From: Euborellia annulipes
Taxonomy: Eukaryota > Arthropoda > Insecta > Dermaptera > Anisolabididae
Assembly (NCBI GenBank): GCA_023213315.1
Contig: JAKCPI010005044.1
Coordinates: forward strand, 1-64,000
DNA: 64,000 bases
Direction of reading: 5' to 3'
The notes beneath the pieces were generated by a model. It searched no databases. It worked only from the letters and a program-made list of their open reading frames with translations, and had not been told where the DNA came from. Positions 1 through 10,988 of the stretch are shown piece after piece; the stretch's first letter is position 1; every line of letters starts with the position of its first letter. A program made the translations under genes and the position numbers.

Positions 1-298
1 AAATAAATTATTGGTGTTTTTTTTATATTAAAGCCAAGACTCTATTCTCCAAGGAAATTCACTCATTCACTTGTCAAAGTTTAATAGAAGGTCACAGGGT
101 TTGTCTAAATTTGTCACTAATTTTCACTTCTGAAATTTCATCGACTTCTCGAAGAAAAGATTAAATTTCTACTTTATAATTCGCTCATATTCAAATAAAA
201 GGTGTTTTTTATGTTTTTTAGAGAGTTACTAAATGATATCCAATAGTTAGCTATTATGTCAATTTCTAAGTTTTAGAGATATAGGTCCATCTTTTTAA

Positions 299-1104
299 AT
301 GGTGCGAAAACGCACCACCGGGCACATGGGATATCAAAATTATCATTACTTTCCACGCCTAAACACTACGTAGGGAAGAGGAAAAAAGTGGAATTGGTCC
401 AAACTTTCGACTTGCGGATTACAAAGAAAATACACATGGATAAAAAACATTATTATTATTAGGCCTATATTATTATTTTTATTTATTTAGAGGGTAAAGT
501 TATTTTGTTTTTGATTTAGGATTGGAACAACCTATCAAACCATTGACGCTATACACTCCTAAGGATTGAATCCGTCTTGTTTTGGGTTTCTTACTGATTC
601 AAATTGCAAAAAATAAATGGAGCACCCACTACTGGTTGATATGTATAATAAAAATATGGACGGCATTGATCGTTTCGATGAAAACAACATCGTTTATCGG
701 CAACATAGGTATTCGTTCGAAGAAATGGTGGTGGGCAATTCTTTCTTTCTTTAGAGAATAGATTGTTGTACCCAAAATGCCTGGCATCTGTAGAGATCTT
801 GCAATTTGAAGCAGTAAGAAACCTAAAGCAAGAGGGATTCAATTGTTAGGAGTGTTTAGTGTCAATGGTTTGATCGGTTGTCCTAAATCAAAAACAAAAT
901 ACCTTTATCCTCTAAATAAATAATAATAATAATAATAGGCCTAATAATAATAATGCCTATTATTTTTTTGTATTTTCTTGGTAACCCGGAAGCAAAAATT
1001 TGGACCAATTCCATTTCCTTCCTCTTCTCTATACACTCTTATGTAGTTAATAGGCGGGGGAACTTTTGACATCCCATGTGCCCGGTGGTGCGTTTTCGCA
1101 CCAT
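299..1104. mobile_element. Foldback element, piggyBac-derived
   Basis: Inverted repeat with arms of roughly 300 bp (about 300-620 and 805-1103). Both ends carry a self-complementary motif, GGTGCGAAAACGCACC on the left and its complement on the right, followed inward by CCGGGCACATGGGAT. Both arms contain matching AATAAT tracts around AGGCCT. A TTAA lies just outside the left end (295-298), as expected for piggyBac insertion, but the right flank has CTAA, so the target duplication is not clean. The centre holds a decayed transposase fragment (617-793). Confidence 0.7.
617..793 (+). pseudogene. piggyBac-like transposase fragment
   Basis: One reading frame from 617 gives a peptide containing YNKNMDGIDRFDENN, then VYRQHR. 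After an in-frame stop at 752, the same frame continues RIDCCTQNAWHL to a second stop. This matches the C-terminal part of the piggyBac/PGBD transposase catalytic domain: the YNK-M-GG-VD-FD block with the last catalytic aspartate, then the YR motif, then the LID-QNAW-LYR helix. The WW motif expected between them is lost (EEMVV in its place). Two stops and missing flanks make it non-functional. It lies between the arms of the foldback at 299-1104, so it is probably the remnant of the parent autonomous element. Confidence 0.75.
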
Positions 1105-1511
1105 GCCCTAATTCATCCTAAAAAAGGAATTGAGAAAAAAAAAATTATTTTCATGTTCTAGGACCCAATCGTGACCACATATCAAAAAATAAAAAAAATC
1201 CGTGACCAAAAAAGTTTTGGGCTTATATGGGCTAATGTATTGACGATATTTATTTTTCCACCGAATTAATTTAATTAATTAATCTGATTGGGACACTAGG
1301 ATCTCTCTTGCTAATCACACTTTCAAAAACTCGTAGTTCGCTAACCATACTCGTTGACAAAAAAAATAGTATACTATAAACTTCTTGTTTATTATGAAGA
1401 CTTCTTCTCATGTCCCAAAAAACTTGTAAATAAATTAAAACGAGTTTTCAATTTTATTATTATATATAAAATATTATTAAATATTAACATAAGTTTTTTT
1501 TTTTGTTTCAG

Positions 1512-4500
1512 ACTGTGAGCACCGGTCCGCGCAGCCGACCGCCAACTCTGGCTGCGGCTGTTGCGATGGACCGCCAATGTGCAACTGAGCCCCACCGACG
1601 TGCTACACCAAATTCGCCATTATTCCAATGTCCTCCGCCGTCCAAACGTCGCTCAATTATTGATCAAAACAAATTACCTTTGGACCAAATTGAAACTGAA
1701 CGTAAAAAAGAAAAAAAATGGACTCTAGGTGGATTATTTAGGAGACGTAAACGTTCTGAATCTGAGTCAAGTTCAGATGATGATGCAAGTCCAAAACGTG
1801 GTGGCTTTTTGGCCATGCGCCGATCTCGAAGAGATAAGCGAAAAAGGCCTGTTAAATCCTTAGGAACATTTGATCATGTAGTAGTTAATCCAACTGCTCA
1901 TATACCTCCTAAACCTAAACCTATTGAAGAACCACCGCCCTCGCCTAATCGGATTGGTCTTCCAACTCCACCTAGGAGTAGTAGAGAAAGCTTAACAGCA
2001 GAACATAGACGAACAGATTCAAGTCTTACAAGAAATAGTAGTGGTTCTGGATCTTTAGAAGGTCTTAGTCGTCGTGAAAAAAGAGAACTTGCTAAAGCAA
2101 GAGCTGAAGCTATTAGAGAAAGAAGTCGAGGAGAATCAAGTTCAGATGATGCTGAGCCAGGGATTATTGTACGAAGTGATGAGAACCTTCATCGACAAGG
2201 CTCTTTTAGTAGGAGAACTCGATCAGCAAGAACCGAACGTTACATTAAAAGACTATCCCGTGATGAAGAAATAATGTTAAAACGTGAATCTGAAATAAAT
2301 TTACGGATTGCTAAATCTGATGCTGAGGGAAATTTTCAAAAGCGTACTTTTCGTACGTTTAAAGGAGATGAACATCGCCGAACACCTTCTGCTACTCCAA
2401 GTCCGTCACAAAGTCCACATGTTCGTCGTCATTATCTTTACACCTCATCTCCCCCACTCGCTTCATCGTATGATAATTCTTATGAAAATCATCTTGTAAA
2501 TTATCCACTACTTAATTCTACAAATAGTTTAGATCGTAAATCTCATCGGTCTGCAGTTCCCAAACAATCACCTGTTTCAATTAGAAAAGTGGAATCTTAT
2601 AATTCTCCTAAAAATCCTACGGAATACCTACGTCCCCAAGATAATGCACAAATTTCAAATCAGCGCAGCTATTCATATGATAATAATATTAATATTATTA
2701 ATAATTACAACAATAACCGTCCCGAAGTATTGGTAGTACATATGCCTGTGGGTCATTTACCACCAAAATCTGAACTCCCTTTACCTAATAAATCTGTTCA
2801 AACACCTCCACCTCCTCCACCACGAGACCCTCAAAGAAGATTAATCCCTTCAGTTTCAAATGAATCTAGACCAATATCTTACGCGTTTGATCCTAGTAAT
2901 AATCAACAAAAACCTGCTTTACCTTGGGTTCCACATCTCAGATCAAGTTCAGAAGACCATATTCCTATGCAACAAAATCCCAAACAGATCTCAAAGCAAA
3001 GACCATCATCAGTTACTCCTGAAACAATAAATAGTCGTTTCTCTAACATAGACTGGTATTCTCAAATGAAAGTTAAACAGCCTCAACAACAATCCCATCA
3101 ACCGTCATTTCAATATTTTGCGGATCAATATCCTAGGAGTCGTAAACCTATTCATATTCAATGTTCTCCACCTTCAACACCTAGTGATCAACCATATTTG
3201 AGTGACTCTCAAGTAGTAATGAAACCTCCATACTGGAGACATGATAATCAACCTGGTATTCGTCAAAAATTAGTTACTTCAGCAGCCCAAGCTATTACTG
3301 CAAGTTCTCCACCTGCTAAACCACCAAGACAATTTCAAAGATCGCGTTCTAATAGCCCTTCAATATGTCCAGTTCCTCCCCCTCATGAAAGCGTTCGCGC
3401 GAAACCAATTAAAGTACATGTTACACCTTCTAATTTAGCCAGCTCTGTGAGGACTACAGATTCATTAAGTTCTCTAAGTGGAAGCTCTGATATAGGGGGA
3501 AATGAAGATCTTTTAAAAAAAAAGAAAGAATCAAATTCTCGACCTTTATCTATGGTTCTTGAAAAAGGGGAAATACAAGACAATTCTAAGGTCAAATCTA
3601 CACCTCCTACTCCTCCAGTGCGCAGATTTTCAAGACAAAACTCTTTAGAAGTCTCTGAATGGATGCCCGAAGATTTATTACAAAATGAAGATGAAAAAGA
3701 TAGACGTTCTTCAAATCTTGAAGATGCTTTAACAGAATTAGAAGCAATTTATAAAAGTTTACGTTTGGGTGATGAAGATTTATTAGATAGAGCTGAAAGA
3801 AGAGACCTTCCAACGCCCCATCAAGAATTATATGAAGCTCGACCTTTAACTTCAGGACCCCCAACATGGGGAAGAGGTGCCGAATCTGATTCTGGTTTCA
3901 ATTATGGTTATCAAAGAGGTTCATCAATGGAATCTTTATATGAAAATGAACTTAATAAGCGACGTCAACGCACTCCTGGCTATAGACGTTCTGGAATTCC
4001 TGATAAAGTTACTGATGATATGGCTTACAGAAGATTAAATCATAAAGACAAAGTTCCAACTGACCAAAGAAATGTTGTCTCCAAAGCTGGAAGTTATTTA
4101 TTGACCTCACCTGCAACTAAAGCAAATAATGAAGTTCAAAAATCACCATCTCCTGGAAGTGAAGAACCAGATATAACTCTTGATGATGTTGTTTATAGAA
4201 ATGTAAAGCATGCCAATAATACCCTAAAGATAATGGAACCCCAGCCACCTTTTGGAATACCTTTAGGGCCTGTGACTCCAGGTTCAAATAGTGATTATCT
4301 TCATGCTTCGCCATCAGATTTATATAGGCCAACTTTTAAACCACGCCGTACGCCGGATGTTGTTAAAGATGATTTAGCTTTTAGAAATTTGCGGAAAGAT
4401 AATTCTAAAGATGCTACGTTACCACCTGTTACAATAGATGATCCTTCTTCTTTTCTTACCCCTCCAAATTTATCTAGATCTGATGCAAATTTCTCATTAA

Positions 4501-5882
4501 GAAAACGTCGAGCTGTGCGTTCATTATCAGCAAATTTACCAAGTTTAATTGCAAAAGAAAGTTTAGTGATACCAAATAATTCGGAAGAAATTGATTTTGA
4601 AAAAGCTCAATCTCTTTCAGATTTGCCAGATGCTTTACAAGTTGCACAAAGAATTTTAGAAGGAAAAGAGGTCATTGGAGTTGGTAAACCGTGGGCTGCA
4701 GAAACAAATGCTACAACAAAACAAATATTAAATGCCAACAATACAAGTACGAGTACAGAGACTTTAACAGATAGTCGTGCAAATCTCGCGTGGCACCAAA
4801 AATTACGAGTTTTTGTACCAAATGAAGACAACAAATCTCAAGAATCTCAAAACCCTTTATCTCCAAATAATGAATCAGTGGCCCCGACTGGAAGTCAAGA
4901 AGCTGGACCCGTTAGTCCAATGGAGAATAAAGAATTAGAAGACCTTTTATCAGCTTTAGCAAATGAAGCCAGAGCTACTAGTGAAAAATTAAGTAAAAAG
5001 TTAGAGCAATTATCTGATGATTTTGATAATAATAAAAATGATGAAACAAGTCCAAATCAAAATGTTGAAACTAATAACGGAACTATTAAAAAAGACAGTG
5101 ATACTAACTCTAACTCTGTAAATAATAACCAAAACCCTAAACCTCCTATTCCCGCTCCTCGTTGTATATGCCAGCCTAAATTAGAAAGCAAAGCTGAATT
5201 TGAAATAAATATTGATGAAAATAAAGAAATCAGTTTGGAAAGCAATGTTATTGAGCCTCAATCTTTTTCAAGTATAGACATTTCTGGTGATGATGACGAT
5301 AAAAAAATAATGTTTTGCTCAGAGGCGAAATTATTTGTAAATGAGCCAACTTTATTATTTATTGATGACTCTCGCCCCGAAAGTCTTTTAATGGAGGAAA
5401 CCCCAAGAGGGTCTCCAAAACCAGAATCTATCTCACCACCACCTGTTCCTCATTTTGAAAGCAAATTATCAAATGAATGGTCGTTAGGAGGAACTCATGA
5501 AGGAGATTTAGCAGCTGAAATACAGGAATTTAAAAAAATTTCCTGTGATTTAGAAAATCGTTCAACACCAACCGAACAACGATACACCAATAGTAGCAGC
5601 AGCAACAACAACAACAACACCCAAAAAGATGATGATCAGAACCAACCGTCGTCTTCTGAGGCATCTGGAACTGCCTTGTCAGGTGAGAGAGATGGTGTTG
5701 TTGATAAGTCAGCCACCGGAGGCTGGATGGACAGATATCGGGCAGCACTTGATCCTGCTAGTGTGGTTCTCATGTGCACGTACCATGCATGGTCACACCA
5801 AGCGGCCGTTTTTGATCTGCTCACGTTGCTCGGCATTGCCTGCGCCGTTCTTGCCATTATTTTTATATCTCTTTCAGTTTAG
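1512..5882 (+). CDS. Large disordered scaffold-like protein with C-terminal membrane anchor (terminal exon)
   Basis: Open frame of about 1,457 codons after the splice acceptor at 1511. The first ATG (1566, context GCGATGG) would give 1,438 residues, but the frame is open from 1512, so an upstream exon may add an N-terminus. Numbering from that Met: a basic patch KKWTLGGLFRRRKR (50-63) precedes an acidic Ser run; RREKRELAKARAEAIRERS (169-187) is a charged helix. The middle is Pro/Ser/Gln/Asn-rich with likely SH3 ligands (PPPPPPR, PPTPPVRR, PAKPPR). A conserved-looking helix, LEDALTELEAIYKSLRLGDE, lies near 720. A motif DD-[MVL]-[AV]-[YF]-R-[RN] occurs three times (about 816, 873, 935). ELEDLLSALANEARATSEKL is a short coiled-coil candidate. 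The last 23 residues (FDLLTLLG...FISLSV) are one hydrophobic segment with no tail after it, as in tail-anchored proteins. I infer a membrane-tethered cytoplasmic scaffold or cytoskeletal adaptor. I do not recognise a named family, and there is no enzymatic domain. Confidence 0.9.
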   Translation, partial: TVSTGPRSRPPTLAAAVAMDRQCATEPHRRATPNSPLFQCPPPSKRRSIIDQNKLPLDQIETERKKEKKWTLGGLFRRRKRSESESSSDDDASPKRGGFLAMRRSRRDKRKRPVKSLGTFDHVVVNPTAHIPPKPKPIEEPPPSPNRIGLPTPPRSSRESLTAEHRRTDSSLTRNSSGSGSLEGLSRREKRELAKARAEAIRERSRGESSSDDAEPGIIVRSDENLHRQGSFSRRTRSARTERYIKRLSRDEEIMLKRESEINLRIAKSDAEGNFQKRTFRTFKGDEHRRTPSATPSPSQSPHVRRHYLYTSSPPLASSYDNSYENHLVNYPLLNSTNSLDRKSHRSAVPKQSPVSIRKVESYNSPKNPTEYLRPQDNAQISNQRSYSYDNNINIINNYNNNRPEVLVVHMPVGHLPPKSELPLPNKSVQTPPPPPPRDPQRRLIPSVSNESRPISYAFDPSNNQQKPALPWVPHLRSSSEDHIPMQQNPKQISKQRPSSVTPETINSRFSNIDWYSQMKVKQPQQQSHQPSFQYFADQYPRSRKPIHIQCSPPSTPSDQPYLSDSQVVMKPPYWRHDNQPGIRQKLVTSAAQAITASSPPAKPPRQFQRSRSNSPSICPVPPPHESVRAKPIKVHVTPSNLASSVRTTDSLSSLSGSSDIGGNEDLLKKKKESNSRPLSMVLEKGEIQDNSKVKSTPPTPPVRRFSRQNSLEVSEWMPEDLLQNEDEKDRRSSNLEDALTELEAIYKSLRLGDEDLLDRAERRDLPTPHQELYEARPLTSGPPTWGRGAESDSGFNYGYQRGSSMESLYENELNKRRQRTPGYRRSGIPDKVTDDMAYRRLNHKDKVPTDQRNVVSKAGSYLLTSPATKANNEVQKSPSPGSEEPDITLDDVVYRNVKHANNTLKIMEPQPPFGIPLGPVTPGSNSDYLHASPSDLYRPTFKPRRTPDVVKDDLAFRNLRKDNSKDATLPPVTIDDPSSFLTPPNLSRSDANFSLRKRRAVRSLSANLPSLIAKESLVIPNNSEEIDFEKAQSLSDLPDALQVAQRILEGKEVIGVGKPWAAETNATTKQILNANNTSTSTETLTDSRANLAWHQKLRVFVPNEDNKSQESQNPLSPNNESVAPTGSQEAGPVSPMENKELEDLLSALANEARATSEKLSKKLEQLSDDFDNNKNDETSPNQNVETNNGTIKKDSDTNSNSVNNNQNPKPPIPAPRCICQPKLESKAEFEINIDENKEISLESNVIEPQSFSSIDISGDDDDKKIMFCSEAKLFVNEPTLLFIDDSRPESLLMEETPRGSPKPESISPPPVPHFESKLSNEWSLGGTHEGDLAAEIQEFKKISCDLENRSTPTEQRYTNSSSSNNNNNTQKDDDQNQPSSSEASGTALSGERDGVVDKSATGGWMDRYRAALDPASVVLMCTYHAWSHQAAVFDLLTLLGIACAVLAIIFISLSV

Positions 5883-5960
5883 TTCAAAGTTACACTTCTA
5901 TTTTGCACCTTTACTATTCTTCACAATTATTAATAAACACCAAAGATTTATTTGATAATA
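5883..5960 (+). terminator. 3' UTR and poly(A) signal
   Basis: AATAAA lies at 5932-5937, about 50 bp after the stop codon. T-rich sequence and TATATATA follow. This is the first poly(A) signal after the large exon and probably ends its transcript. Confidence 0.6.
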
Positions 5961-7075
5961 TATATATACAGTATCAATGAAAATAGAGAAATATTATTAT
6001 ATCAATTATTTTATAATGCCCTCTATATCTATTACTTTGAATATATTTTCTGTTTTATTCAGTAAAAATTCTCATTTTACAAAATATTTCTTTTTGTTTT
6101 CATTTGCTTTTATCAGTAAAAAGAGATCTTAAAAATAATTTTGAAAACGTCTTCGACGTCTTTTTAAAGTGAAACTTTTATTTGATGGCCTCAAATTTTT
6201 TCGCCCTTCTATTTTTTTTTTGATAGATGATCTTTTCCCAAAATAATTGATAAAATTATTTTTTTTTAAATTTTGCATGGGCTTAAAATAATATTTATTT
6301 CTTCTTATTGAAAAACGATTTTTTAATATAACCAAAGATAAAAAATTAAATATACGTATCTATAATTATGTAAAATAATTATAAGTCTATTAATAGAAAT
6401 TATAACAGGATTTTATCAAATACAGTAGTACTAGATTTTTTTTTTGAATGTCTAATAGTTATTTCAATATATTCGAAGAACTACAGTAGTATATAATTTA
6501 AATCGATAAAACTTAGGATTTCTCTTTTTTTATAAATTTTGATCCAATAGAAACATCTGGTTATTTTGTATTATCACGTAATTTAAAAAAAATTGTGATG
6601 TACTAACAGACTTTGAATCAGAAACACCTGACCATTTTCAGATATTGGTTTCCCGAACCCCAGATCAATATCCCAAAGTAGGTGCCCCTCTTATTTGACA
6701 AGGGATCTTTGTAGGTAAGTGTCCATCTTTTTATTATTTTACAAAAATTTTCAGAAGTGAAAACATTGGGAGGATTTGATTTTTACAATTTTAAAGTATT
6801 ATTCTTTTTTCTACTTTCTTAAGTAGAGCTGCAACTAACAGAAAATGCTCGAATTCACCTGAATTCTTAATGATCCTATTTGGGATATTTTTTATTGCGC
6901 AAATAAATACATGTGTCAACTGCACAAGGAATAATAATCATAGTATTTTTGCTTTACTTTTTTTATTTAATTTCTGTTTTTATTTTGAAGTTAGGTGTTT
7001 CAACGACATTGCAATTTTTATAAATAACTGTTATTACAATTAACTCATATTTTTTTAAAATTATTTTTGAACAAA
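5961..7075. other. A+T-rich intergenic stretch
   Basis: Low-complexity A+T-rich DNA with short homopolymer runs. I see no coding frame, RNA gene or clear repeat boundary. Confidence 0.5.
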
Positions 7076-7076
7076 G

Positions 7077-7310
7077 TGTATCAGATTTTTGGAGTTTAGG
7101 CTTTCACAGTTGTTATCATTAGCAAAATAATTTGATTTTCGGTTTAACTGTGGATTATTTGTAAAAATTACAACGTTTCTGCCACTCATTCTGTGGTCTT
7201 CTTCAGGTACAATTCAGCTAAGATTACAAAGGTTGTTATATCTGTGACAATCTCAATTGAGATTGTCTCTGAATCTTAGCTGAGAGTGTATCAGAGTTTT
7301 TTTTTAAAGG
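7077..7310. repeat. Short foldback with hammerhead-like arm
   Basis: GTGTATCAGA occurs near both ends. The pair CAGCTAAGATT / AATCTTAGCTG (7216-7226 and about 7272-7283) and a small palindrome, GACAATCTCAATTGAGATTGTC, give it a hairpin structure. The left half contains a hammerhead-like motif on the minus strand. Confidence 0.4.
7170..7212 (-). ncRNA. Degenerate hammerhead-like motif (CUGAAGA core)
   Basis: The minus strand reads CTGAAGA, then a GACCAC...GTGGC helix II, then GAAAC and GTT. The cleavage triplet is acceptable (GUU). The core has A for U at position 4 of CUGAUGA, and helix I is only about 3 bp. Probably inactive or weak. Confidence 0.3.
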
Positions 7311-7329
7311 AATAATCGTAGTATACCAG

Positions 7330-8299
7330 CTTTGATGGACCACACTCATATTATTTTATTTTGCAAATATTTCGCCCGACAGTTAGTACAAAAAATATGA
7401 TTAGCTGTAGAGCCCCGTGTCGAGATTTTGTAAAAATTATTTTTACTTTCTCTTACCTATGTATATATGTAATATATATATATAGAGAGAAAGTATTGGA
7501 TTCATGTCAAAAATTCGATGTCGAGATTTTGATGGATCTTCACGTTTTGAGGTCCCCTGAATCCAAAAAAGTGGTTTTCGCGACATGGTATGTCTGTCTG
7601 TCTGTGTGTGTGTCTGTGTGTCTGTGTGTCTGTGAACAAGATATCTCAAGAACGAAAAGACCTAGGAGGTTGAAATTTTATATTTAAGTTAGACACCCCC
7701 ATGGGACGTGACACGAAGCTTTTGAACAAAATCGACCAAAAAGTACTAGTACTTTACTGATGCACTTTTTCAGTTTTTTTCGATTTTCTCAAAATTTGCT
7801 CCAACGATTTTTTTTTAAATTCATATATCAACTATTTTTTTAGTTGCTCTTTAAAATGTATATTCTCATTTTGTGATTGAAATCTTCTGAAGACCACTTT
7901 ACTCTTGTTCTCCATAGAAAAGATAGGAGAAATGGTTGCCATGGTAACAACATATAAATATTTTGCCATACTTATAAATTTTACATCTTGAAAATCGAAT
8001 GTACCCTACTGTCGGAAACTAAATACATGTCGACACAAAAAATCTGGTGTGACAAGCACAGAACACAACTTTCGATTACCGAAGGTAAGAGAAAGTCGTG
8101 TGCTGATTTTTTTGCAATAAATTCAACTGGAATGCATTCAAAAGGCTCGTTCGTATGTTTGACTCCTGCTTATCTGAAGAAAGAAAAAATAATTTTTACA
8201 CAATCTCGACACAGGGCCCTCCATCAAATCATATTTTTTGAACTGACTGTCGGTCGAAATATTTGCAAAATAAAATGATGTGAGTGTGGTCCATCAAAG
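7330..8299. mobile_element. Terminal-inverted-repeat element split by repeat A
   Basis: The left end (7330-7440) and right end (about 8185-8299) are inverted copies over about 110 bp. They begin CTTTGATGGACCACACTCA and continue through TTTTGCAAATATTTCG and the GTGTCGAGATT segment. A copy of family A (7443-8112) fills the middle, so it inserted into or was captured by this element. I found no clear target duplication. Confidence 0.6.
7443..8112 (+). repeat. Family A copy 1
   Basis: Starts at TTTACTTTCTCTTACC with the terminal TATATA hairpin. It carries the GTACTAGTAC block and the GTTGCCATGGTAAC palindrome at 7935-7948. The 3' hairpin is present only to GTCGTGTGCTG; the last arm is missing. 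A (TG/TCTG)n stretch lies at 7590-7633. Confidence 0.8.
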
Positions 8300-8312
8300 T
8301 GTGACCCATGTG

Positions 8313-8979
8313 AGTGGTCCATCAGGGTGTGGTCCTGTCAAAGCTTCTTGTCTCTTTCGGCCAGCAAATAAGGTCATGTATTTCTGATTCTTCTGTTACA
8401 TCTGTTTTGAAAATAATTTTATATACAAAACAAAAATTATTAGTATTTAAAAATTGAAAATTTATATAAAACATTTCCACATGTGATAATCAGATATTTT
8501 TATATATATATTTTTTTACTTACATTACTTTTTTTTAGTTTTTTGAGTAAAATCTAACCTTCTCTTTAATAGATATATCTTTCAATTTTTTTTTTTTTTA
8601 ATGTATATTTTTATATTTATTAGAAATATACTTTATGTATAATAGACGTCTGATTGATTGATTGCTAGCAAACATTTATTTGCATGATGCATGCATTGTA
8701 ATTTGAAAATTTTGTTTTTATTATTGTACTATTTTGTATCATTATTATAATGTAAAATACTAATTTCCACTAGTTTAAAAGTTTTTTTTTTTTTTTTTAT
8801 AAACCCTTTTAATTTTTACGTTCCATTTCTTGTATTAATTTATTTACAAGATTTTTTTTTTCATTTATTTGAATATATTTTTTTTTGATTACTAACTCTG
8901 AAAAGAAGTTTTTAAAAGGAGAGAGAGAGAGGAAAGTTTAATTTCTAACAGGATTTAAAAAAAATTCTGATTCGTTATA

Positions 8980-9014
<35 letters not shown>

Positions 9015-9440
9015 GATTATTCCATCAGAATGAAAAGGTTTTTGTCTAAAAATTACTGATACTGCTAGAGCCCTAATAAATAGCTCTTTCACATTAAGAT
9101 CCCAAACCATCGCCAATTTTCTGATTTTTATTTATTGAAATATTATTGTCACACATATTGATACCTATTTTGACCTATTTTTATTTCAATACATGCGACT
9201 CTAGGTTTATGTTTACAACTATAAATTTCGACTATTCTTTCATGCACATCTCTATTTCATATTTTGTGAATTTATTAATTTTTATATTCTTTATTCTTCT
9301 ATATAGGCCTATTTAAAATAATCTAGAGGCTATTTCTTCATTCTATTGAGTAAAGCACTGTACTTCTGATATCTCCTATTCTTTTCTAGAGATATTTTTC
9401 TAAAATTAAATAAATAAAAAATAAACTTTTTACTTTTCAG
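8313..9440. other. A+T-rich stretch, no gene seen
   Basis: Homopolymer-rich DNA, including about 30 A residues ending at 9013. No supported coding frame or recognisable element. Confidence 0.5.
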
Positions 9441-9443
9441 TAA

Positions 9444-9886
9444 GGGGTCGTATCGTCCACATATTACGTAACACCATTTTGACGATTTTTTAGAAAAAAA
9501 AATTTTGGTTCCGCAAACGGCACCCGAAAAAAAATTAGGTTCCGCGGGCGGCAAAAACAAATTTTGGTTCCGCGCGAGAGGAAATGTTCCGCGGGCGGCG
9601 CACGGAAAAATTTTTGGTTCCGCGGGCGACAAAAATTTTGTGTCTCTAAAAAAAAAAGTAAAAATATTTTTTAAGGAGGGGGCGGCAAATTAAATTTTTA
9701 AAGTTTTTTTGGGGAGGGGGGGGGGCGCAAAAAAAATATCTTGCCTAGGGCGGCAGAATAGCTTGCGCCGGCCCTGATTAATATCATTTTACTTTTTTAG
9801 TAAATTTTCCACAATTAGTAACTTTTTGTCCAGACCTCTCCCTCCTCCCTACCGCGTTACGTAATGTGTGGACGACCACTAAACTT
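9444..9886. mobile_element. Probable MITE with internal GC-rich tandem motif
   Basis: Ends are inverted: AAGGGGTCGTATCGTCCACA on the left against a complement ending GTGGACGACCACT on the right, both followed by a TTACGTAA core. Inside, a unit resembling TTTTGGTTCCGCGGGCGGC recurs about four times between 9503 and 9630. Near 9760-9777 the complement of a hAT-like end CAGGGCCGGCGCAAG suggests a second element nested inside. Target duplication not found. Confidence 0.45.
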
Positions 9887-10785
9887 TTATTTTTTTAGAA
9901 ATAGAAATAGGTTTTGTATTTTATTCTATTGATAAATTACCTTGCTATTAATTAGTTTAATTAATTAATTAACAAATTTTACATGCTAATTCTTTGGTTT
10001 TTTTTTTAAACACAGAAAATGACTGATTTTGAATAGAAATAAATTATGGACCTTTCTTAGCCTCCTATCAATATTTAAACTTCAATATATCATCCGAATT
10101 TAAAAGAAAATGCTTCTTATTTTAAATTAATTTATAAAAAAATTTACCTAATTTTTATTAAAATTCTGAGCAAAATATATTTTCAGTATTTGATCACAAA
10201 AAAATTTTATTTATTATAAAAAAATACTGTTTTCTGACTCTTAATGGTTTTCCAAATATTATATTCAAGGGCGGTCCTACAGGGCGGCCTTACATTTTAG
10301 GGGGGGTCACTGTTTTTTTTTTTTTTTATAGTATAAATAAATGGGCCTGGACCTAGGGATGAAACGATACGAGTAAATACAAGTACTTACTTGATACTTT
10401 TCTTTCGATACCAAGTACTTTTGTAATCGATACTTTGGGATCAAGTACCAAGTAAGTATCGGTCAAAAATACTCGTATCGATACTTGGTCCACGTACACA
10501 ATGATTAGCTTGGTCGGAAGAACATTTACGTCCATTTGTTCTTATTTACAATAGAAATAAGTGGAATGGTTTGTTCCACTGTATTTTAATTTTTACTTTC
10601 TCTTTTATTATTGGAGTGTTCAACAGGGGAACATCTTGAAAAATTATTATTTTTGGGTAGTACCTCTAAAACTGAATTTTTTTCTTAGTCGTCGTGCTTG
10701 TTGTTTTATGGCAGTGGAGATTTAATCAAGATCCGCAGGGACTTTTCAGCCAGGAGATTAAATCAAAAAAATATTTAATTTAATT

Positions 10786-10838
10786 TATATTTGCCGACGT
10801 TTCGGTCGGCAATCACGACCTTCATCAGGGCGAATATT
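10786..10838 (-). ncRNA. Hammerhead ribozyme, type I (full core)
   Basis: The minus strand reads CTGATGA (10828-10822), helix II GGTC/GACC with loop GTGATTGCC, GAAAC (10803-10799) and GTC (10798-10796). The predicted cut is between 10796 and 10795. Helix I pairs AATATTCGCC with GGCAAATATA across the motif, about 8 bp with one C-A mismatch. Helix III is reduced to the C-G step in GAAACGUC, the minimal form known from Penelope-like elements and retrozymes. All core bases are present; activity is inferred. Confidence 0.8.
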
Positions 10839-10940
10839 GTCAATTATACACGATCTTAGGTATTTTAATATTCATTGCAATTAAATCTACAATTTCTGTT
10901 TACTTTGATTTGTGCAAAAATATTATCATGCTCGGAGGTC

Positions 10941-10988
10941 TCCGTTGATGAAGGTGGTGATTGGCGATCGAAACGTCGGCAAATAGAA
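10941..10988 (+). ncRNA. Degenerate hammerhead
   Basis: Plus-strand partner in the right arm: TTGATGA in place of CTGATGA (10945-10951), then GAAAC (10970-10974) and GTC. Loss of the core C, a weak helix II (GGTG/GATC) and unpaired helix I suggest it is dead. Confidence 0.5.

Larger units (their letters stand above)
1..1511 (+). other. Probable intron upstream of the large exon
   Basis: A+T-rich sequence with no supported coding region apart from a transposase relic. It ends in a pyrimidine-rich tract and TTTCAG at 1506-1511, a good 3' splice site, directly before a G+C-richer reading frame. The upstream exon or exons of the gene would lie left of the window. The intron contains the foldback element at 299-1104; I see nothing else structured in 1-294 or 1105-1490. 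Confidence 0.6.

Noticed and set aside
1503..1511. Using the upstream non-ATG codons as the protein start
   Set aside because: These bases are the polypyrimidine tract and AG of a splice acceptor, so translation there is not expected.
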